Assembly (NCBI RefSeq): GCF_007748175.1
Contig: NZ_CP037422.1
Coordinates: 6,030,334-6,094,333 of the forward strand
Direction: 5' to 3'
Origin: Gimesia aquarii
Lineage (GTDB): Bacteria > Planctomycetota > Planctomycetia > Planctomycetales > Planctomycetaceae
DNA: 64,000 nucleotides
The notes under the pieces are model-generated. The model saw only the letters and a list, made by a program, of their open reading frames with translations. It had not been told where the DNA came from and did not search any database. Positions 18,370 through 28,846 of this stretch are shown one piece after another. Position 1 is the stretch's first letter; each line of letters starts with the position of its first letter. A program made the position numbers and the translations under genes.

Positions 18370-18443
18370 TACCCCCGGCTGGGCTCGAACCAGCAACCTC
18401 TGGCTTCGGAAGCCAGCACTCTATCCAATTGAGCTACGGGGGC
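18370..18443 (-). tRNA. tRNA-Arg (anticodon CCG)
   Basis: A complete cloverleaf on the minus strand. The acceptor stem GCCCCCG/CGGGGGT has a terminal G-U pair and discriminator A. The D arm contains GCTCAATTGGATAGAGT, the anticodon arm CTGGC-TTCCGAA-GCCAG has anticodon CCG, and the T arm contains GGTTCGAGCC. It reads CGG codons. CCA is not encoded. Confidence 0.97.
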
Positions 18444-18748
18444 CTGAGAAGTTGAGCAACTGCTTGAAAAAGCCCTGTTTTCAGCCACTGCTGCTCTGAT
18501 CCTGTCATTTGAATCAGGCTCTATGAACTGATTTACCGTTCATCAGGCGATCTCACAAGTATCAGCTCTCAAATTTTGATACTGAGTTGAAAGACTGCCC
18601 TGTCCGAGGCTTGTAATATTAAGAGATCTTCATAATAAATAGGCAGAATCTTAACATTTATCAATTCAAATGAACACCAAAGCGTACTCTCATTCCTCAA
18701 CACAAAATGCTGGGGTTCTGAGTCAACACGACAGGGTCCCTGAATATT
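18444..18748. other. 305-base intergenic region
   Basis: Between the tRNA gene and the phosphate transporter gene. It should hold both divergent promoters. No gene, repeat or clear hairpin is seen. Confidence 0.3.
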
Positions 18749-20413
18749 ATGTTTGAAATGTCGACCACCCTCATTGGAGGTTTGGGAATTTTTCTCCTCG
18801 GGATGAAATACATGTCCCAGGGGCTGCAGTCCATTGCAGGAGCCAGTCTGAGAAGACTGATTGGCGCGGTGACCAATAACCGTCTTCTGGCCACCATTGT
18901 CGGATTTCTGGTGACGGTTCTGGTGCAGTCCAGTTCAGTCACGACGGTGATGACTGTCGGCTTTGTGAACAGCGGGCTGATGTCGTTGACGCAGGCGATC
19001 GGAGTGATCATGGGCGCCAATGTCGGGACGACTGTGACAGGCTGGATTCTGGTTCTGAAAATTGGCAAATACGGTCTCCCGATGCTGGGTGTCGCCGCAT
19101 TTGTGTATCTCTTTACCAAACACGAAAAAGTGCGCTATACGGCTCTGGCAGTGATGGGCGTTGGGATGGTTTTCTTTGGTTTACAACTGATGAAAGAAGC
19201 CTGCAAATTCTTAAAAGACATGCCCGAATTTCAAGACTGGTTTCTTCACTTTACGGCGAATACCTATGTGGGGCTTTATCAGTGTATGCTGGTTGGCTGT
19301 ATTTTGACGATTCTGGTGCAGTCCTCATCCGCCACGCTGGGCATTACGATTTCACTCGCGGCGACAGGCCTCATTCCTTTTGAAACGGCAGCTGCGCTGG
19401 TGCTGGGAGAAAACATTGGCACCACAGTCACCGCATTACTCGCCTCATTGGGTACGACCACAAATGCTCGCCGTGCCGCCTATTTTCATGTCCTGTTCAA
19501 TATCAGCGGGGTGATTTGGATTTCGACAATCTTTTTCTGGTATGTCAAATTTATTCCCTGGCTGATTGATGCAGATGTTACAAAGGCCGTCATGGTCAAT
19601 GGTCAGGCGAGTTATCCCGGTAGTGTCAAGGCGATTGCCGCCACTCATTCGGTATTTAATATTTTGAATACACTCGTATTTCTCCCCTTTGCGGGAAAGA
19701 TCGCAAAGCTACTGACGCGCATTGTTAAAGATCAGCCTGAGGAAATTTCACACCTGACCAGCCTTGATATTCGCATTCTTGAAACCCCGGTTCTGGCCAT
19801 TGAGCAGTCTCGTGGCGAAGTGATTAAAATGGGTGAAATCTGTGACGAAATGGCTCAAATTCTTAACCGGATTCTCTCACGAGAAAAGCCAGATCCGGAA
19901 GAAGTTGAGAAGCTCTTTCAAGATGAAAAAGAGCTGGACCGCATGCAGGATGAAATCACGCATTATATTACCCATCTCTTGTCGATGGATCTGCCACAGG
20001 AGATCATTTCAAATGGGCGCTGTCAGTTAAGAATGGCAGATGAGTATGAATCGATCAGCGATTACCTGGAGCGTATCGCGAAATTCAGGCTGAAACTGAA
20101 TAAGCAGGGTAGGGTATTTGACCAGGCGCATAACGATTCGCTGCTCGATTTGCTCAACATGGTCGAGAAACAGCTGACGCATGTCACGAAGGCATACATC
20201 GAAGACAATGCTGATGTCGTGGCAGCGACTGTTCAATCCGGCGAAGAAATTAAACGCAAAGTCAAAACGTTGCAGCGAGAACATCTAGATTATTTGTCGG
20301 CGGAAAAAGTCGACCCCTACATCAATGTCTCTTACACATCAACTCTGAATGCATTGCGACGTGTGCGAGACCATGTTGTGAATCTGGCTGAAGCGATGGC
20401 TGGGGAAAAATAG
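18749..20413 (+). CDS. Na/Pi cotransporter family protein with PhoU-like domain
   Basis: 554 residues. The membrane half has two inverted repeats with the family hallmark QSSS motifs (VQSSSVTTVMTVGFVNSGL near residue 55; VQSSSATLGITISLAATGLI near 190) and GANVGTT / GENIGTT in each repeat. From about residue 345 a PhoU-like four-helix domain follows (MGEICDEMAQILNRILSREKPDPEEVEKL...). The protein takes up phosphate (or exports it) with sodium, and the PhoU-like tail may sense phosphate status. Start at 18749 or at the ATG nine bases later; the ribosome site is weak. G+C is slightly higher than in the genes just upstream. Confidence 0.92.
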   Translation: MFEMSTTLIGGLGIFLLGMKYMSQGLQSIAGASLRRLIGAVTNNRLLATIVGFLVTVLVQSSSVTTVMTVGFVNSGLMSLTQAIGVIMGANVGTTVTGWILVLKIGKYGLPMLGVAAFVYLFTKHEKVRYTALAVMGVGMVFFGLQLMKEACKFLKDMPEFQDWFLHFTANTYVGLYQCMLVGCILTILVQSSSATLGITISLAATGLIPFETAAALVLGENIGTTVTALLASLGTTTNARRAAYFHVLFNISGVIWISTIFFWYVKFIPWLIDADVTKAVMVNGQASYPGSVKAIAATHSVFNILNTLVFLPFAGKIAKLLTRIVKDQPEEISHLTSLDIRILETPVLAIEQSRGEVIKMGEICDEMAQILNRILSREKPDPEEVEKLFQDEKELDRMQDEITHYITHLLSMDLPQEIISNGRCQLRMADEYESISDYLERIAKFRLKLNKQGRVFDQAHNDSLLDLLNMVEKQLTHVTKAYIEDNADVVAATVQSGEEIKRKVKTLQREHLDYLSAEKVDPYINVSYTSTLNALRRVRDHVVNLAEAMAGEK

Positions 20414-20419
20414 TAACCG

Positions 20420-21520
20420 TCAGTCAAGCACACAGGCAAATTCTTTCATGTTGGCATGCACGACGGGTTGCGGACAGGACCAGACGAGGAAGAACATCGC
20501 TTCACGGATTGCTCTTTCTGCCGGATGGCCTTTGACAAAACCCGCACCTTTCACAGCCGCCAGTAACGCCTGGGAGGCGCGAAGTACCAAGGAGTTGGAT
20601 CGCTCGCGTATCTTTTCAGAAATTGAACCGTTCAGTGTTCCCGAATTTAAAGCACCAAACATATCGGTAAAGATTACTTCACACTCGGCATTGAATGGCT
20701 GATAGATTTCTTCCAGATCAGGGCGTTTGTCGGCTTCTGCTTTTAATTTTATAATTGTTCGCCTGGCGACGCCCAAAGCTAATGCTGAAGTCGTCAAAGA
20801 ACCGGCGCCTCCCTGACCATCGGGACGCTTCATGACATTTTCTACCGGGCCGGCAATCAGATGTTCTGCAGGAATCTCCACTTCATTGAGTTTAACGGGA
20901 CCTGTTTGTGACCCTGTCATCGATAACATTTCAATCGCGGGCTGAACTTCCACACCTTGCAATCCCGTACTAACCAGTCCGAGGATTTGGGTCCCATCCT
21001 CACAGACGCCACCGGTCACAATGTAGTCGGCATGGACGGCTCCCGTGACCCAGGGGACAAAGCCATCCAACAACCACCCCGTTGCTGTCTGTTTTGCAAC
21101 CACTGTTGGTTTACTCAAGTGTTGTCTGGAAGTAGTGAGATGGGAAATTCCCACCGTGGCAAATTTCGCCCCGGTTGCCAATTCATTGAACACTCTGGCT
21201 TTGACATCATGATCTTCAGACCAGTTGATCCGTTGGCAAGCCGCATTAAACTGAGTTAAAACAAACGTTGTCGTTAAACAGGCCTCTGCCAAACTCGCAT
21301 AGCCGTATGTCATCTCGATTGCACTGAAATCGGCTCCACCAAATTGAAGCGGGATATTCCAACCCAGGACGCCCGCTTGCTTGAGTACTTCCCACGATTC
21401 GTCGGGCCAGAGATGCTCTGTCTCGGGACGGTGCGCGTAATCTGAAACCGTCTTTAACAAAGCATCGAATTCTGCAGCAAATCGTTCTGGCTTGATTTGA
21501 TTTAAGTAATCGTCCGACAT
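20420..21520 (-). CDS. Acyl-CoA dehydrogenase-like flavoprotein
   Basis: 366 residues in the acyl-CoA dehydrogenase fold: N-terminal helices (LKQAGVLGWNIPLQFGGADFSAIEMTYGYASLAEAC), a beta domain (FATVGISHLTT ... GWLLDGFVPWVTGAVHADYIVTGG), and a C-terminal helical domain. The C-terminal motif that normally carries the catalytic Glu (YEGT) reads WSCPQPV here, so classic alpha-beta dehydrogenation is doubtful. It may instead be one of the flavin-monooxygenase-like or non-catalytic members. It stands alone, convergent with the phosphate transporter gene (6-nt gap). Confidence 0.78.
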   Translation of the reverse strand: MSDDYLNQIKPERFAAEFDALLKTVSDYAHRPETEHLWPDESWEVLKQAGVLGWNIPLQFGGADFSAIEMTYGYASLAEACLTTTFVLTQFNAACQRINWSEDHDVKARVFNELATGAKFATVGISHLTTSRQHLSKPTVVAKQTATGWLLDGFVPWVTGAVHADYIVTGGVCEDGTQILGLVSTGLQGVEVQPAIEMLSMTGSQTGPVKLNEVEIPAEHLIAGPVENVMKRPDGQGGAGSLTTSALALGVARRTIIKLKAEADKRPDLEEIYQPFNAECEVIFTDMFGALNSGTLNGSISEKIRERSNSLVLRASQALLAAVKGAGFVKGHPAERAIREAMFFLVWSCPQPVVHANMKEFACVLD

Positions 21521-21682
21521 CCCTTTTCTCTTCTCGTGTAAACAGGGGAACTCTTCACTCTAGTACTTTGTCAAGCTTGAAATTGCGGGTTGGAAGTGTA
21601 GTTTACGTGCTCCGTTGGCGCACTCCCATGATCTCGATCACCCCAAAATTCAAAAATGACACTCCACTCATCCTCAGTCTAT

Positions 21683-21713
21683 AAAAAAAGCCTCATACTC
21701 GAAAGTATGAGGC
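21683..21713 (-). terminator. Strong Rho-independent terminator of the YTV gene
   Basis: A perfect 10-bp stem (GCCTCATACT/AGTATGAGGC, 4-nt loop) is followed on the minus strand by seven T residues. It lies about 50 nt beyond the YTV-protein stop codon. Confidence 0.93.
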
Positions 21714-21762
21714 TCGAATCTGTTGAGGAAGATACAAGATCTTACCCTATTTTCTCAGCCAT

Positions 21763-23076
21763 TCAGTTACAGGTCACACAGTCGACATCGCAATCAGGTA
21801 CCTGGACCAAGACCTTTTTAGCGACATGCCGACAAACCTGAACGGGAACTTCTTTCTCGACCGTCTTGGGAACACAAACAGTATAGGCCTGCTTGACCAC
21901 TTTCGGCACACGCTTGCAAACCGTAACTCTCCGTGTGCAGGTCTTTTGCTGTGGCACACAAACCGTATAGTTCACTTTACGTGTTTTTTCCTCTTTGACA
22001 TAAGAGCAGACTTTCACGTCACAGGTACGTGTTTCCTGCTTACAAAGCTTTACCTGATAAGTATACTCTTCAGGAACACAAGTCACTTCGCAAACTTTCA
22101 CAGTACGAGTTCGTTTTTCCCGCTTACAAAGCTGAACGTGATAAGTGTATTTTTCAGGAACACAAACGGTTTCACATACTTTCACGGTACGAGTCCGCTT
22201 TTCCAACTTACAACGTTGGACTTCATAAGTATAAGGGACTTGTTCGCACTGACGTTGATACGAAGTGTACTCGACTTTCTTTTTGACAATTTTAGGTACC
22301 CAGACGCGCTGTGTGCAAACTGGAGCACATGCAGTCTGGCAACAATTGTCACAAGTTCCACAATCACCACAAGCAGGGGCAGGGCAGGCAGACTTGATCG
22401 GACGCTCTTCCCAATGCCCTTGATCTTCACAGACCATGCGGTAACTCTTCACAGGAACGCATTTCATAACAGTGCGTGTTCCCTGACACTTTTCTGTATA
22501 AGGAACTCGGACACAGTACTCTTGCTTGACATCCTTCATAACCATTTTTTGAACTTGGCGTGTACCTGTTCGTTTTTCGGTGTAAGGCACGTTCGCGTAG
22601 TAATCCTGTTTGACATCATTCCAAGTTGTCTTTTTAACCAGACGGGTTCCTGTCCGCTTTTCATAATAGGGAACGTTGACTGTATAAGTCTTTTTTGAAG
22701 TCTTCCAAACTGGCTTACAGGCAATGTATTTTTCCATACGCGTTCGGACTTCTGGAACCTGAACCGTATAAGTGTGAGTGACTTCTTTCGTTTCGGGAAC
22801 CAGATCGTAAACAGTCACATCACGATGACGTGTTTCGGGATGGTACTCGGTGCACTTTACTTTGCGCATCTCGGTTACCATTTGTGGTACCATCACGGTT
22901 CGTTCGACCGTTTTGCATTGTGGTTTGCAGACGACGGTCGCACATGGATTACATCCAGTCTGACACGGTGCAGCAGACACACAACATTGCTGCGCCCGGC
23001 ATTTCCCAGCCTGAGCTGCTGACGTCATCATCGTAATGGCCGTCAGAGCACATAAAAACTTAAACATTGGTTTCAC
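21763..23076 (-). CDS. YTV-repeat cysteine-rich envelope protein
   Basis: 437 residues: signal peptide (MKPMFKFLCALTAITMMTSAAQA), a Cys-rich patch (CRAQQCCVSAAPCQTGCNPC), then about ten degenerate repeats around YTV-x-VPYxEKRTGTR and CVPExYTYxVxLCKREKRTRTVKVCE. The middle is split by a Cys-rich segment (ACPAPACGDCGTCDNCC). This is the planctomycete YTV pattern, which is known from cysteine-rich cell-wall proteins. It is probably exported and crosslinked by disulfides. GTG at 23076 or ATG at 23067 may be the start; both lie close to the AAGGGGAGG site. It is a single-gene unit with a strong terminator, suggesting high expression. Confidence 0.88.
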   Translation of the reverse strand: MKPMFKFLCALTAITMMTSAAQAGKCRAQQCCVSAAPCQTGCNPCATVVCKPQCKTVERTVMVPQMVTEMRKVKCTEYHPETRHRDVTVYDLVPETKEVTHTYTVQVPEVRTRMEKYIACKPVWKTSKKTYTVNVPYYEKRTGTRLVKKTTWNDVKQDYYANVPYTEKRTGTRQVQKMVMKDVKQEYCVRVPYTEKCQGTRTVMKCVPVKSYRMVCEDQGHWEERPIKSACPAPACGDCGTCDNCCQTACAPVCTQRVWVPKIVKKKVEYTSYQRQCEQVPYTYEVQRCKLEKRTRTVKVCETVCVPEKYTYHVQLCKREKRTRTVKVCEVTCVPEEYTYQVKLCKQETRTCDVKVCSYVKEEKTRKVNYTVCVPQQKTCTRRVTVCKRVPKVVKQAYTVCVPKTVEKEVPVQVCRHVAKKVLVQVPDCDVDCVTCN

Positions 23077-23281
23077 TTTCCTCCCCTTTCATTGTTGCTT
23101 GTAGTTCGCGACCCAAAAAAATGACCATCTGAATTTTCTAATTCCCTTTAGTTTGGGAAAGAGTTATATGAAGCTATAGGATACCATGTTAATATAGGAA
23201 TACTACGAAATATGCCAACTATATCAAAATAAGTACCAATTTTCACAATCAAACGATTAGGTAGACCTGGACACCAGCGTA

Positions 23282-24379
23282 ATGTTAAGAAAACGAGAAC
23301 TCTATGCGGCGCTATTGATAGTTTTGACGGTCGTAATTCTTGATTTTGAGGTCGTTTATGGATTGGAAGAACCAAAAATCTTTTCCAAAACCAAAATTGT
23401 GACTTCAAAAGGGGCGGAAATCAAAACTGGTACTGGCACTATTCATCAGGTTAGTCCTGGTGAAGTGCTCGTTGTTACACAAAGCAATAAAGAATGGCTG
23501 TGGATTCCACTTCTCGGGGGATGGATCAAAGAGACTGATGTCAAAGCCCCTGATGTGCTGATTCAACTTCTCGATCAATCGATTCAGGCGGCACCTACTG
23601 CAGATCGCTATCAACTGAGAGGAATCGCCTACCAGGCGCTTCAGCAATATGAAAAGGCTTTGGCAGACTTCAATGCTTCCCTCTCTTTGGAATCTGACAA
23701 CGCGCATCTCTATGTTAATCGGGGAAATATCTGGCGTTTACAAAATAAGCCTGCGGAAGCACTGCAAGACCTCAATCGTGCTATCAAACTCGAACCATCC
23801 CGCGCGAACGCGTTTCATATTCGTGGACTGGTTTACTTTTACAACCAGGAAATCAAGAAAGCGATCCAGGACTTTAGTGCAGCAATTCGCATTCGACCTC
23901 AAATGATTTCTGCTTTGAATGCCAGGGGAATTGCCTACCGGGAGTTGAACCAACTGGATTCTGCACTACAGGATTTCAATCAGGCTATCAAAGCCAATAG
24001 CTTCGTATCCGAAGTATTCAGCAATCGTGCATCAGTTTGGGAGCAAAAAAAACAGTTTGAATCTGCGATCAAAGACTATAAAAGGGCGATCGAGCTTAAT
24101 CCCTCGTCGGCAATCGCTCACAATGACCTCGCCTGGCTTTACGTCACTTGTGATGACTCTCGATTTCGTGACTCAACAGCAGCTGTGCTCCATTCCCAAA
24201 AAGCATGTGAATTGACAGAATTTGGAGACGCCAACCTGCTCGATACTTTAGCGACAGCTTATCTTGAAAATCAACAAACTGACAAAGCAGTGGAATTCCT
24301 CAAAAAAGCGATTGAAAAGGCTCCTGACGATCAAAAAAATATAATAAAAAAGAAGCTCGAGAAAATCAAAAAAGATTAA
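23282..24379 (+). CDS. Exported SH3-like/TPR protein
   Basis: 365 residues. An N-terminal hydrophobic signal (ELYAALLIVLTVVILDFEVVYG) is followed by a bacterial SH3-like domain (KIVTSKGAEIKTGTGTIHQVSPGEVLVVTQSNKEWLWI, about 35-85), then six or seven TPRs in tandem (LRGIAYQALQQYEKALADFNASLSLE; VNRGNIWRLQNKPAEALQDLNRAIKLE; and so on) to the end. It probably holds protein partners at the membrane or in the periplasm. No catalytic part. It stands alone between the YTV and HtrA genes. Confidence 0.8.
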   Translation: MLRKRELYAALLIVLTVVILDFEVVYGLEEPKIFSKTKIVTSKGAEIKTGTGTIHQVSPGEVLVVTQSNKEWLWIPLLGGWIKETDVKAPDVLIQLLDQSIQAAPTADRYQLRGIAYQALQQYEKALADFNASLSLESDNAHLYVNRGNIWRLQNKPAEALQDLNRAIKLEPSRANAFHIRGLVYFYNQEIKKAIQDFSAAIRIRPQMISALNARGIAYRELNQLDSALQDFNQAIKANSFVSEVFSNRASVWEQKKQFESAIKDYKRAIELNPSSAIAHNDLAWLYVTCDDSRFRDSTAAVLHSQKACELTEFGDANLLDTLATAYLENQQTDKAVEFLKKAIEKAPDDQKNIIKKKLEKIKKD

Positions 24380-24724
24380 ATTCTGATTCAAGAAATCTTT
24401 TTCATGACGAATTTTAAGGCGATTTCTGCCCCAGCGACTCATTCCTCATTGCTACGGCTTCTGTGCGCATAAAATTCATGAGGAGATTTCCAGATCGCCT
24501 CACATTTTTCCCAAAGACGAGGCCGAATTATCGATACTGTTTATCCAAATTAACGCACTGTCAACTAGGTAAACTATTCCAGAGAGTGTGTTCATGATTA
24601 AGACACTATAGAAATCATTCCGATATCCAGTTCTACGGAGCATTGATGGATCGCTTCCGGTCGGTAGATGGAACTAGGACACACGCGAGTAATCGCCCGC
24701 CACCTCGATGAACTGAGCCACCGA
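24380..24724 (+). other. 345-base intergenic region upstream of the HtrA gene
   Basis: No gene is supported. An in-frame upstream ATG at 24668 would add 19 residues before the signal peptide, which is unlikely. The promoter of the protease gene should lie here. Confidence 0.3.
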
Positions 24725-26122
24725 ATGATTAAGTGTTTTTATAAATTTACACTATGCACCGCTCTCCTTCTCACTGGATTAGGTGCGTTTTGTGAACATA
24801 GTGCCGCTTCCGATATCAGAAAAACTCCACTGGTACGCGCTATCGAACGTGCTAAAACCTCTGTGGTGAACATCCACAGCGAAAAAACAGCTCGTACCGA
24901 TGACTCGCTCTTCGGCTCTGGAAAAAGCCGAAAAGTCAATGGAATGGGAACGGGAATTGTCGTCGACCCCAGAGGCTATATTGTCACGAATCATCACGTT
25001 GTGGATGGTGTCGATTCGTTACGTGTGACAATGATAGATGGCGGCACGTTTAACGCCCGAGTCATTTCTTCAAACCAAAGCGAAGATCTTGCGATCATCA
25101 AGATCAATCCCACGAAAAAATTGACTGTAATGCCACCAGGAACTTCCTCAGATCTGATGTTGGGAGAAACCGTCATTGCTGTCGGGAATGCTTTTGGCTA
25201 CGAACATACCGTCACTTCCGGAATCATCAGTTCGCTCTCGCGTGATGTTGAAGTGAATGAAAAACAATCATACAAAAATCTGATCCAGACCGATGCCAGT
25301 ATCAACCCGGGAAACAGTGGTGGACCGCTCCTGAATCTTGATGGTGAGGTCGTCGGCATCAATGTCGCCATTCGCGCTGGTGCACAACGAATCGGTTTCG
25401 CGATTCCCATCGATGATGCTCGAAAAATTATTGCCAACCTGATTAGTACCGAATTGATCGACCACACTTATCACGGAATTCAAGCCAAAGATGTTAAGCA
25501 GGGTGACAAGCAGATGCTTGTACTCAAGCAACCGCTGAAAAACAGTCCTGCTGAAAAATCAGGTTTGCAAAAAGATGACATCGTCATGAAAGCAGGCTCT
25601 GTAAACGTGGTCGACCGTGCCGATCTGGAACGGGCTTTAATGGGCCACAAAGTGGGTGACACCATCGACCTGTTGATTCGACGTAAAGAAAAAACTCAAA
25701 CCGTTCAAATCACTCTGGTAGACGTTGGAAATGTTGTTCGTACGACTCCCGTAAGTGCTCCCATTGTTCGCGCTCAAAATACAGAAGTTTCGACTGACCC
25801 TACCATCAACAAAACATGGGAACTGCTTGGCATTCGAATCTCTAAAGTCCCTGAAACACAAAAACATCTGCTAAATCCTCGCTACGAAGGGGGGATGTTG
25901 ATCGAAGAAGTTCGTCCTAAAAGTCCTGCCGCTATCAACGGCATGCGAAGAGGCGACATTCTCGTTGGACTGCACATCTGGGAGACCGTCAATCTGAGTA
26001 ATGTTTCCTACGTACTAAGCAACTCAAAGCTAGCCAGCTTTAGTCCGCTTAAGTTTTACATTCTCCGGAAAAATGAAACATTGTACGGTCATTTACCACT
26101 GAATCTCACTAGTTCCCACTAA
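24725..26122 (+). CDS. HtrA/Deg-type serine protease with two PDZ domains
   Basis: About 465 residues: signal peptide (MIKCFYKFTLCTALLLTGLGAFCEHSAA), trypsin-like domain with triad His91 (VTNHHVVDG), Asp121 (SEDLAIIKI) and Ser198 (NPGNSGGPLL), then PDZ1 (about 245-335, SPAEKSGLQKDDIVMKAG) and PDZ2 (about 365-455, KSPAAINGMRRGDILVGL). It has the layout and length of periplasmic DegP/DegQ proteins, which degrade or refold damaged envelope proteins. The ATG at 24725 is chosen because it starts the signal peptide directly. A terminator follows at 26161. Confidence 0.93.
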   Translation: MIKCFYKFTLCTALLLTGLGAFCEHSAASDIRKTPLVRAIERAKTSVVNIHSEKTARTDDSLFGSGKSRKVNGMGTGIVVDPRGYIVTNHHVVDGVDSLRVTMIDGGTFNARVISSNQSEDLAIIKINPTKKLTVMPPGTSSDLMLGETVIAVGNAFGYEHTVTSGIISSLSRDVEVNEKQSYKNLIQTDASINPGNSGGPLLNLDGEVVGINVAIRAGAQRIGFAIPIDDARKIIANLISTELIDHTYHGIQAKDVKQGDKQMLVLKQPLKNSPAEKSGLQKDDIVMKAGSVNVVDRADLERALMGHKVGDTIDLLIRRKEKTQTVQITLVDVGNVVRTTPVSAPIVRAQNTEVSTDPTINKTWELLGIRISKVPETQKHLLNPRYEGGMLIEEVRPKSPAAINGMRRGDILVGLHIWETVNLSNVSYVLSNSKLASFSPLKFYILRKNETLYGHLPLNLTSSH

Positions 26123-26160
26123 ATGAGATTCTTGGCTTCATCTACCTTTATACGATTATC

Positions 26161-26200
26161 AAGCTCGGCGCTATGATCTAAACATCTGCCGGGCTTTTTT
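26161..26200 (+). terminator. Rho-independent terminator after the HtrA gene
   Basis: Stem AAGCTCGGC/GCCGGGCTT (one G-U pair, 18-nt loop) followed by TTTTTT, 38 nt beyond the protease stop codon. Confidence 0.85.
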
Positions 26201-26354
26201 GTATTAAGTCAGAGTAGTTCTTGAAAATTTACTCAGATCACAAACCTCTGACATTCAGACTCTCGCTGTAGATTATATAATCCTGGTATAATAACACTTT
26301 GTTAGTGATCCTTTTCAGATAAATAGTCTACTAGAAACAATTCAAACGCTTAAC

Positions 26355-27302
26355 ATGACTCCTCCATTTCACGAATTTGACCTGATTCAATGGATTCGTG
26401 AGCAGTGCCCCGATTCACAAACGGATCTTCTGGGCATTGGTGATGACACCGCGATCCTTCAACCACTCAAAGATCGCGAGCTACTACTGGCAACAGACAT
26501 GCTGATGGAAGGGACTCACTTCACGCTTCCACCCGCTACTCCTGAACTGGCAGGTCGTAAAGCGTTAGCCGTGAATCTGAGCGATCTCGCAGCGATGGGG
26601 GGTAAACCACATTCGGCACTTGTCAGTCTGGCGTTACCCCAATCAAAAGGACCAGAATTCGCTAAGGCCGTGATGCAGGGGATGATTGATCTGGCACAAG
26701 AGTTTCAAGTACAGCTCATTGGTGGTGATACAAACAGCTGGCAGGGACCGCTCGTTATTAATGTCGCAATTATTGGAACCGCGCTACAAGCACAATCAGT
26801 AACACGTTCAGGGAGTACTCCCGGCGATTGGATTTTTGTAACCGGCAAGTTAGGTGGCAGCATCCATTCGCATCATCTCACATTTACCCCCAGAGTGGAT
26901 GAGGCAAACCGGCTCAGTCAATCCGTGACCATCAAATCGATGATTGATATTAGCGATGGCCTGGCCTCTGATCTGTTCCATATTCTGGACGAATCTAAAG
27001 TTGGTGCCCAAATTAATGCAGCAGAGATTCCCATTAGCAACAGAGTTACCCTGGATCATCCACAGACCTCTCGGTTGCAACATGCTTTGTCGGATGGAGA
27101 AGATTTTGAGCTACTGTTTACCGTTTCGCCGGAAGACGGAAAACGACTTGTAAGTCAAAATCCGTTACAAATTAAGCTGACACATATCGGTGAAATTACT
27201 CAAGAGCAGGGCGCCGTTCTCCATCACGCAGATGGTTCTCGAACTTCGCTCAAACGGACTGGCTGGGAACATTCGCTATCAGGTCAAAAGCGAAATGATT
27301 AA
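26355..27302 (+). CDS. thiL: Thiamine-monophosphate kinase
   Basis: 315 residues, the usual length. The PurM/ThiL fold is clear: [13 protein letters not shown] with the metal-binding Asp pair, [49 protein letters not shown], and [14 protein letters not shown] with [10 protein letters not shown] near the end. It phosphorylates thiamine monophosphate to the active diphosphate with ATP, the last step of thiamine synthesis. The stop overlaps that of rpoN by 4 nt, tail to tail. No TPP riboswitch is visible upstream. Confidence 0.95.
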   Translation: MTPPFHEFDLIQWIREQCPDSQTDLLGIGDDTAILQPLKDRELLLATDMLMEGTHFTLPPATPELAGRKALAVNLSDLAAMGGKPHSALVSLALPQSKGPEFAKAVMQGMIDLAQEFQVQLIGGDTNSWQGPLVINVAIIGTALQAQSVTRSGSTPGDWIFVTGKLGGSIHSHHLTFTPRVDEANRLSQSVTIKSMIDISDGLASDLFHILDESKVGAQINAAEIPISNRVTLDHPQTSRLQHALSDGEDFELLFTVSPEDGKRLVSQNPLQIKLTHIGEITQEQGAVLHHADGSRTSLKRTGWEHSLSGQKRND

Positions 27303-28789
27303 TATTCGCGTCTCTGGCGTGATGAAGGAATATTCATCGCTTTACGATATTTCGTCACGGTTCTGCGAGCGAGATTATAGCCTTCCTTAGACAGTGCCTC
27401 CACAAGGGCATCATCGCTGAGTGGCTTATTTTTGTCTTCCGCGTCGATAATCTCTTTCATCTTCAAGCGGATAATTCCCCAGGCAACGTCTTCTCCATCC
27501 GACGTCTTTGTGCCTCCGCCAAAGAACCGCTTGAGTGGATAGAGTCCACGTGGAGTCTGAATCCATTTGTCGTCGACAGCTCTGGAAACGGTCGTTACAT
27601 GGACGCCGACCACATCTGCAATTTGCTGCATCTTTAAAGGAACAATGTGCTCAGGACCATTATCCAGAAACTCTGTCTGAAAGTCGACGATCGCTTGTGC
27701 CACACGTTTCAAAGTACTATGACGCTGTTCAATGGCTTCGATCAACCATTTGGCAGAATCAATTTTTTTCTTAATGTATTCTTTGGTCTGATCGTCTGCG
27801 TTGTTACGCAATAAATTTTGAAAATAGCGGCTAATTCTTAGTGGTGGCGTGTATTCATTCTCCACTTCGACAACATATTTCCCGTTTTCATCGCGTTTGA
27901 CAAAGACATCAGGTGTGACCTTCAAAACGGGTTCCGATTCAAAGCCACGCCCGGGGAAAGGATCAAGATAACGCAAATACGACATCGCGTTCTTGATGGT
28001 ATCGATTGAATAGCCTGTTTTGCGTTGAATCACGGGAAGACGGTTCTGCCCCAGGTCATCCAGATGAGAAGAAATCAATGTGACCAGCACTTCTCGAAAT
28101 GGTGCATCCGGTTTCAACTGGAGCAGCAAACATTCCTTCAGATCTCTGGCTCCCACGCCAGGAGGATCACATTTTTGAATTAAACGGAGCGCTGCTTCCG
28201 CATCTTCTTGTGAGATTTTTTTCTCATAAACCTGTACGATCTCAGGCAATGAGCTTTGCAACCGACCATTATGGTCCAGGTTTTGAATGAGATACTCACC
28301 AAATTCCCGCACTTCCGGAGAACAATTGAAGAAATGAAACTGTTCCACCAGGTATTCATTAATTGTCTGTTGTCGTTCTGAAATATTCGCAACGGCGTCA
28401 TTACTACGTTCCATATCATCGCTGATACGGTTCGCTGAAGGCTTCGTGGCTGAAGTCACATTATCTTCCGGCCATTGCTCTGCCATCTCTAATAAACGCT
28501 CAAAGTCCGACTCGTTATTCTGCTCACTCCCCGCGATGATTTCTTTTTCGTCAATCTCATGGCCGTTCGATTCTGAGTTCGCTTGATCACGCAGAAGTTC
28601 CGATTCAGTGTCGGGGGTACTCTCGTTGTTACTCTCACGTTCCAGACAGACGTTCTCTTCCAGTTCCTGGTCGATGCGTTCTTCCAGCGCCTGTAATGGA
28701 AGCTGTAAGATTTCCATCGACTGAATCATTCTGGGTGCCAGCTTCATTTGCTGGCCCAGTTTCATTTGCTGGGAAATATTCAGATGCAT
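27299..28789 (-). CDS. rpoN: RNA polymerase sigma-54 factor
   Basis: 496 residues with the three sigma-54 regions: a Gln/Leu-rich activator-interacting N-terminus ([37 protein letters not shown]), an acidic linker (about 60-125), the core-binding domain, a helix-turn-helix ([39 protein letters not shown]), and the diagnostic RpoN box ARRTVTKYR near the C-terminus. It directs transcription from -24/-12 promoters with AAA+ activators; none is encoded in this window. Confidence 0.97.
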   Translation of the reverse strand: MHLNISQQMKLGQQMKLAPRMIQSMEILQLPLQALEERIDQELEENVCLERESNNESTPDTESELLRDQANSESNGHEIDEKEIIAGSEQNNESDFERLLEMAEQWPEDNVTSATKPSANRISDDMERSNDAVANISERQQTINEYLVEQFHFFNCSPEVREFGEYLIQNLDHNGRLQSSLPEIVQVYEKKISQEDAEAALRLIQKCDPPGVGARDLKECLLLQLKPDAPFREVLVTLISSHLDDLGQNRLPVIQRKTGYSIDTIKNAMSYLRYLDPFPGRGFESEPVLKVTPDVFVKRDENGKYVVEVENEYTPPLRISRYFQNLLRNNADDQTKEYIKKKIDSAKWLIEAIEQRHSTLKRVAQAIVDFQTEFLDNGPEHIVPLKMQQIADVVGVHVTTVSRAVDDKWIQTPRGLYPLKRFFGGGTKTSDGEDVAWGIIRLKMKEIIDAEDKNKPLSDDALVEALSKEGYNLARRTVTKYRKAMNIPSSRQRREY

Positions 28790-28846
28790 GTATTATCCGA
28801 ATCCAAACTCATATGTAATGTAGTGTAAATAAAACCAGCGTTTTTT

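Noticed and set aside
18174-18488. 104-codon minus-strand frame across the tRNA gene
   Set aside because: It is the tRNA-Arg sequence read as protein.
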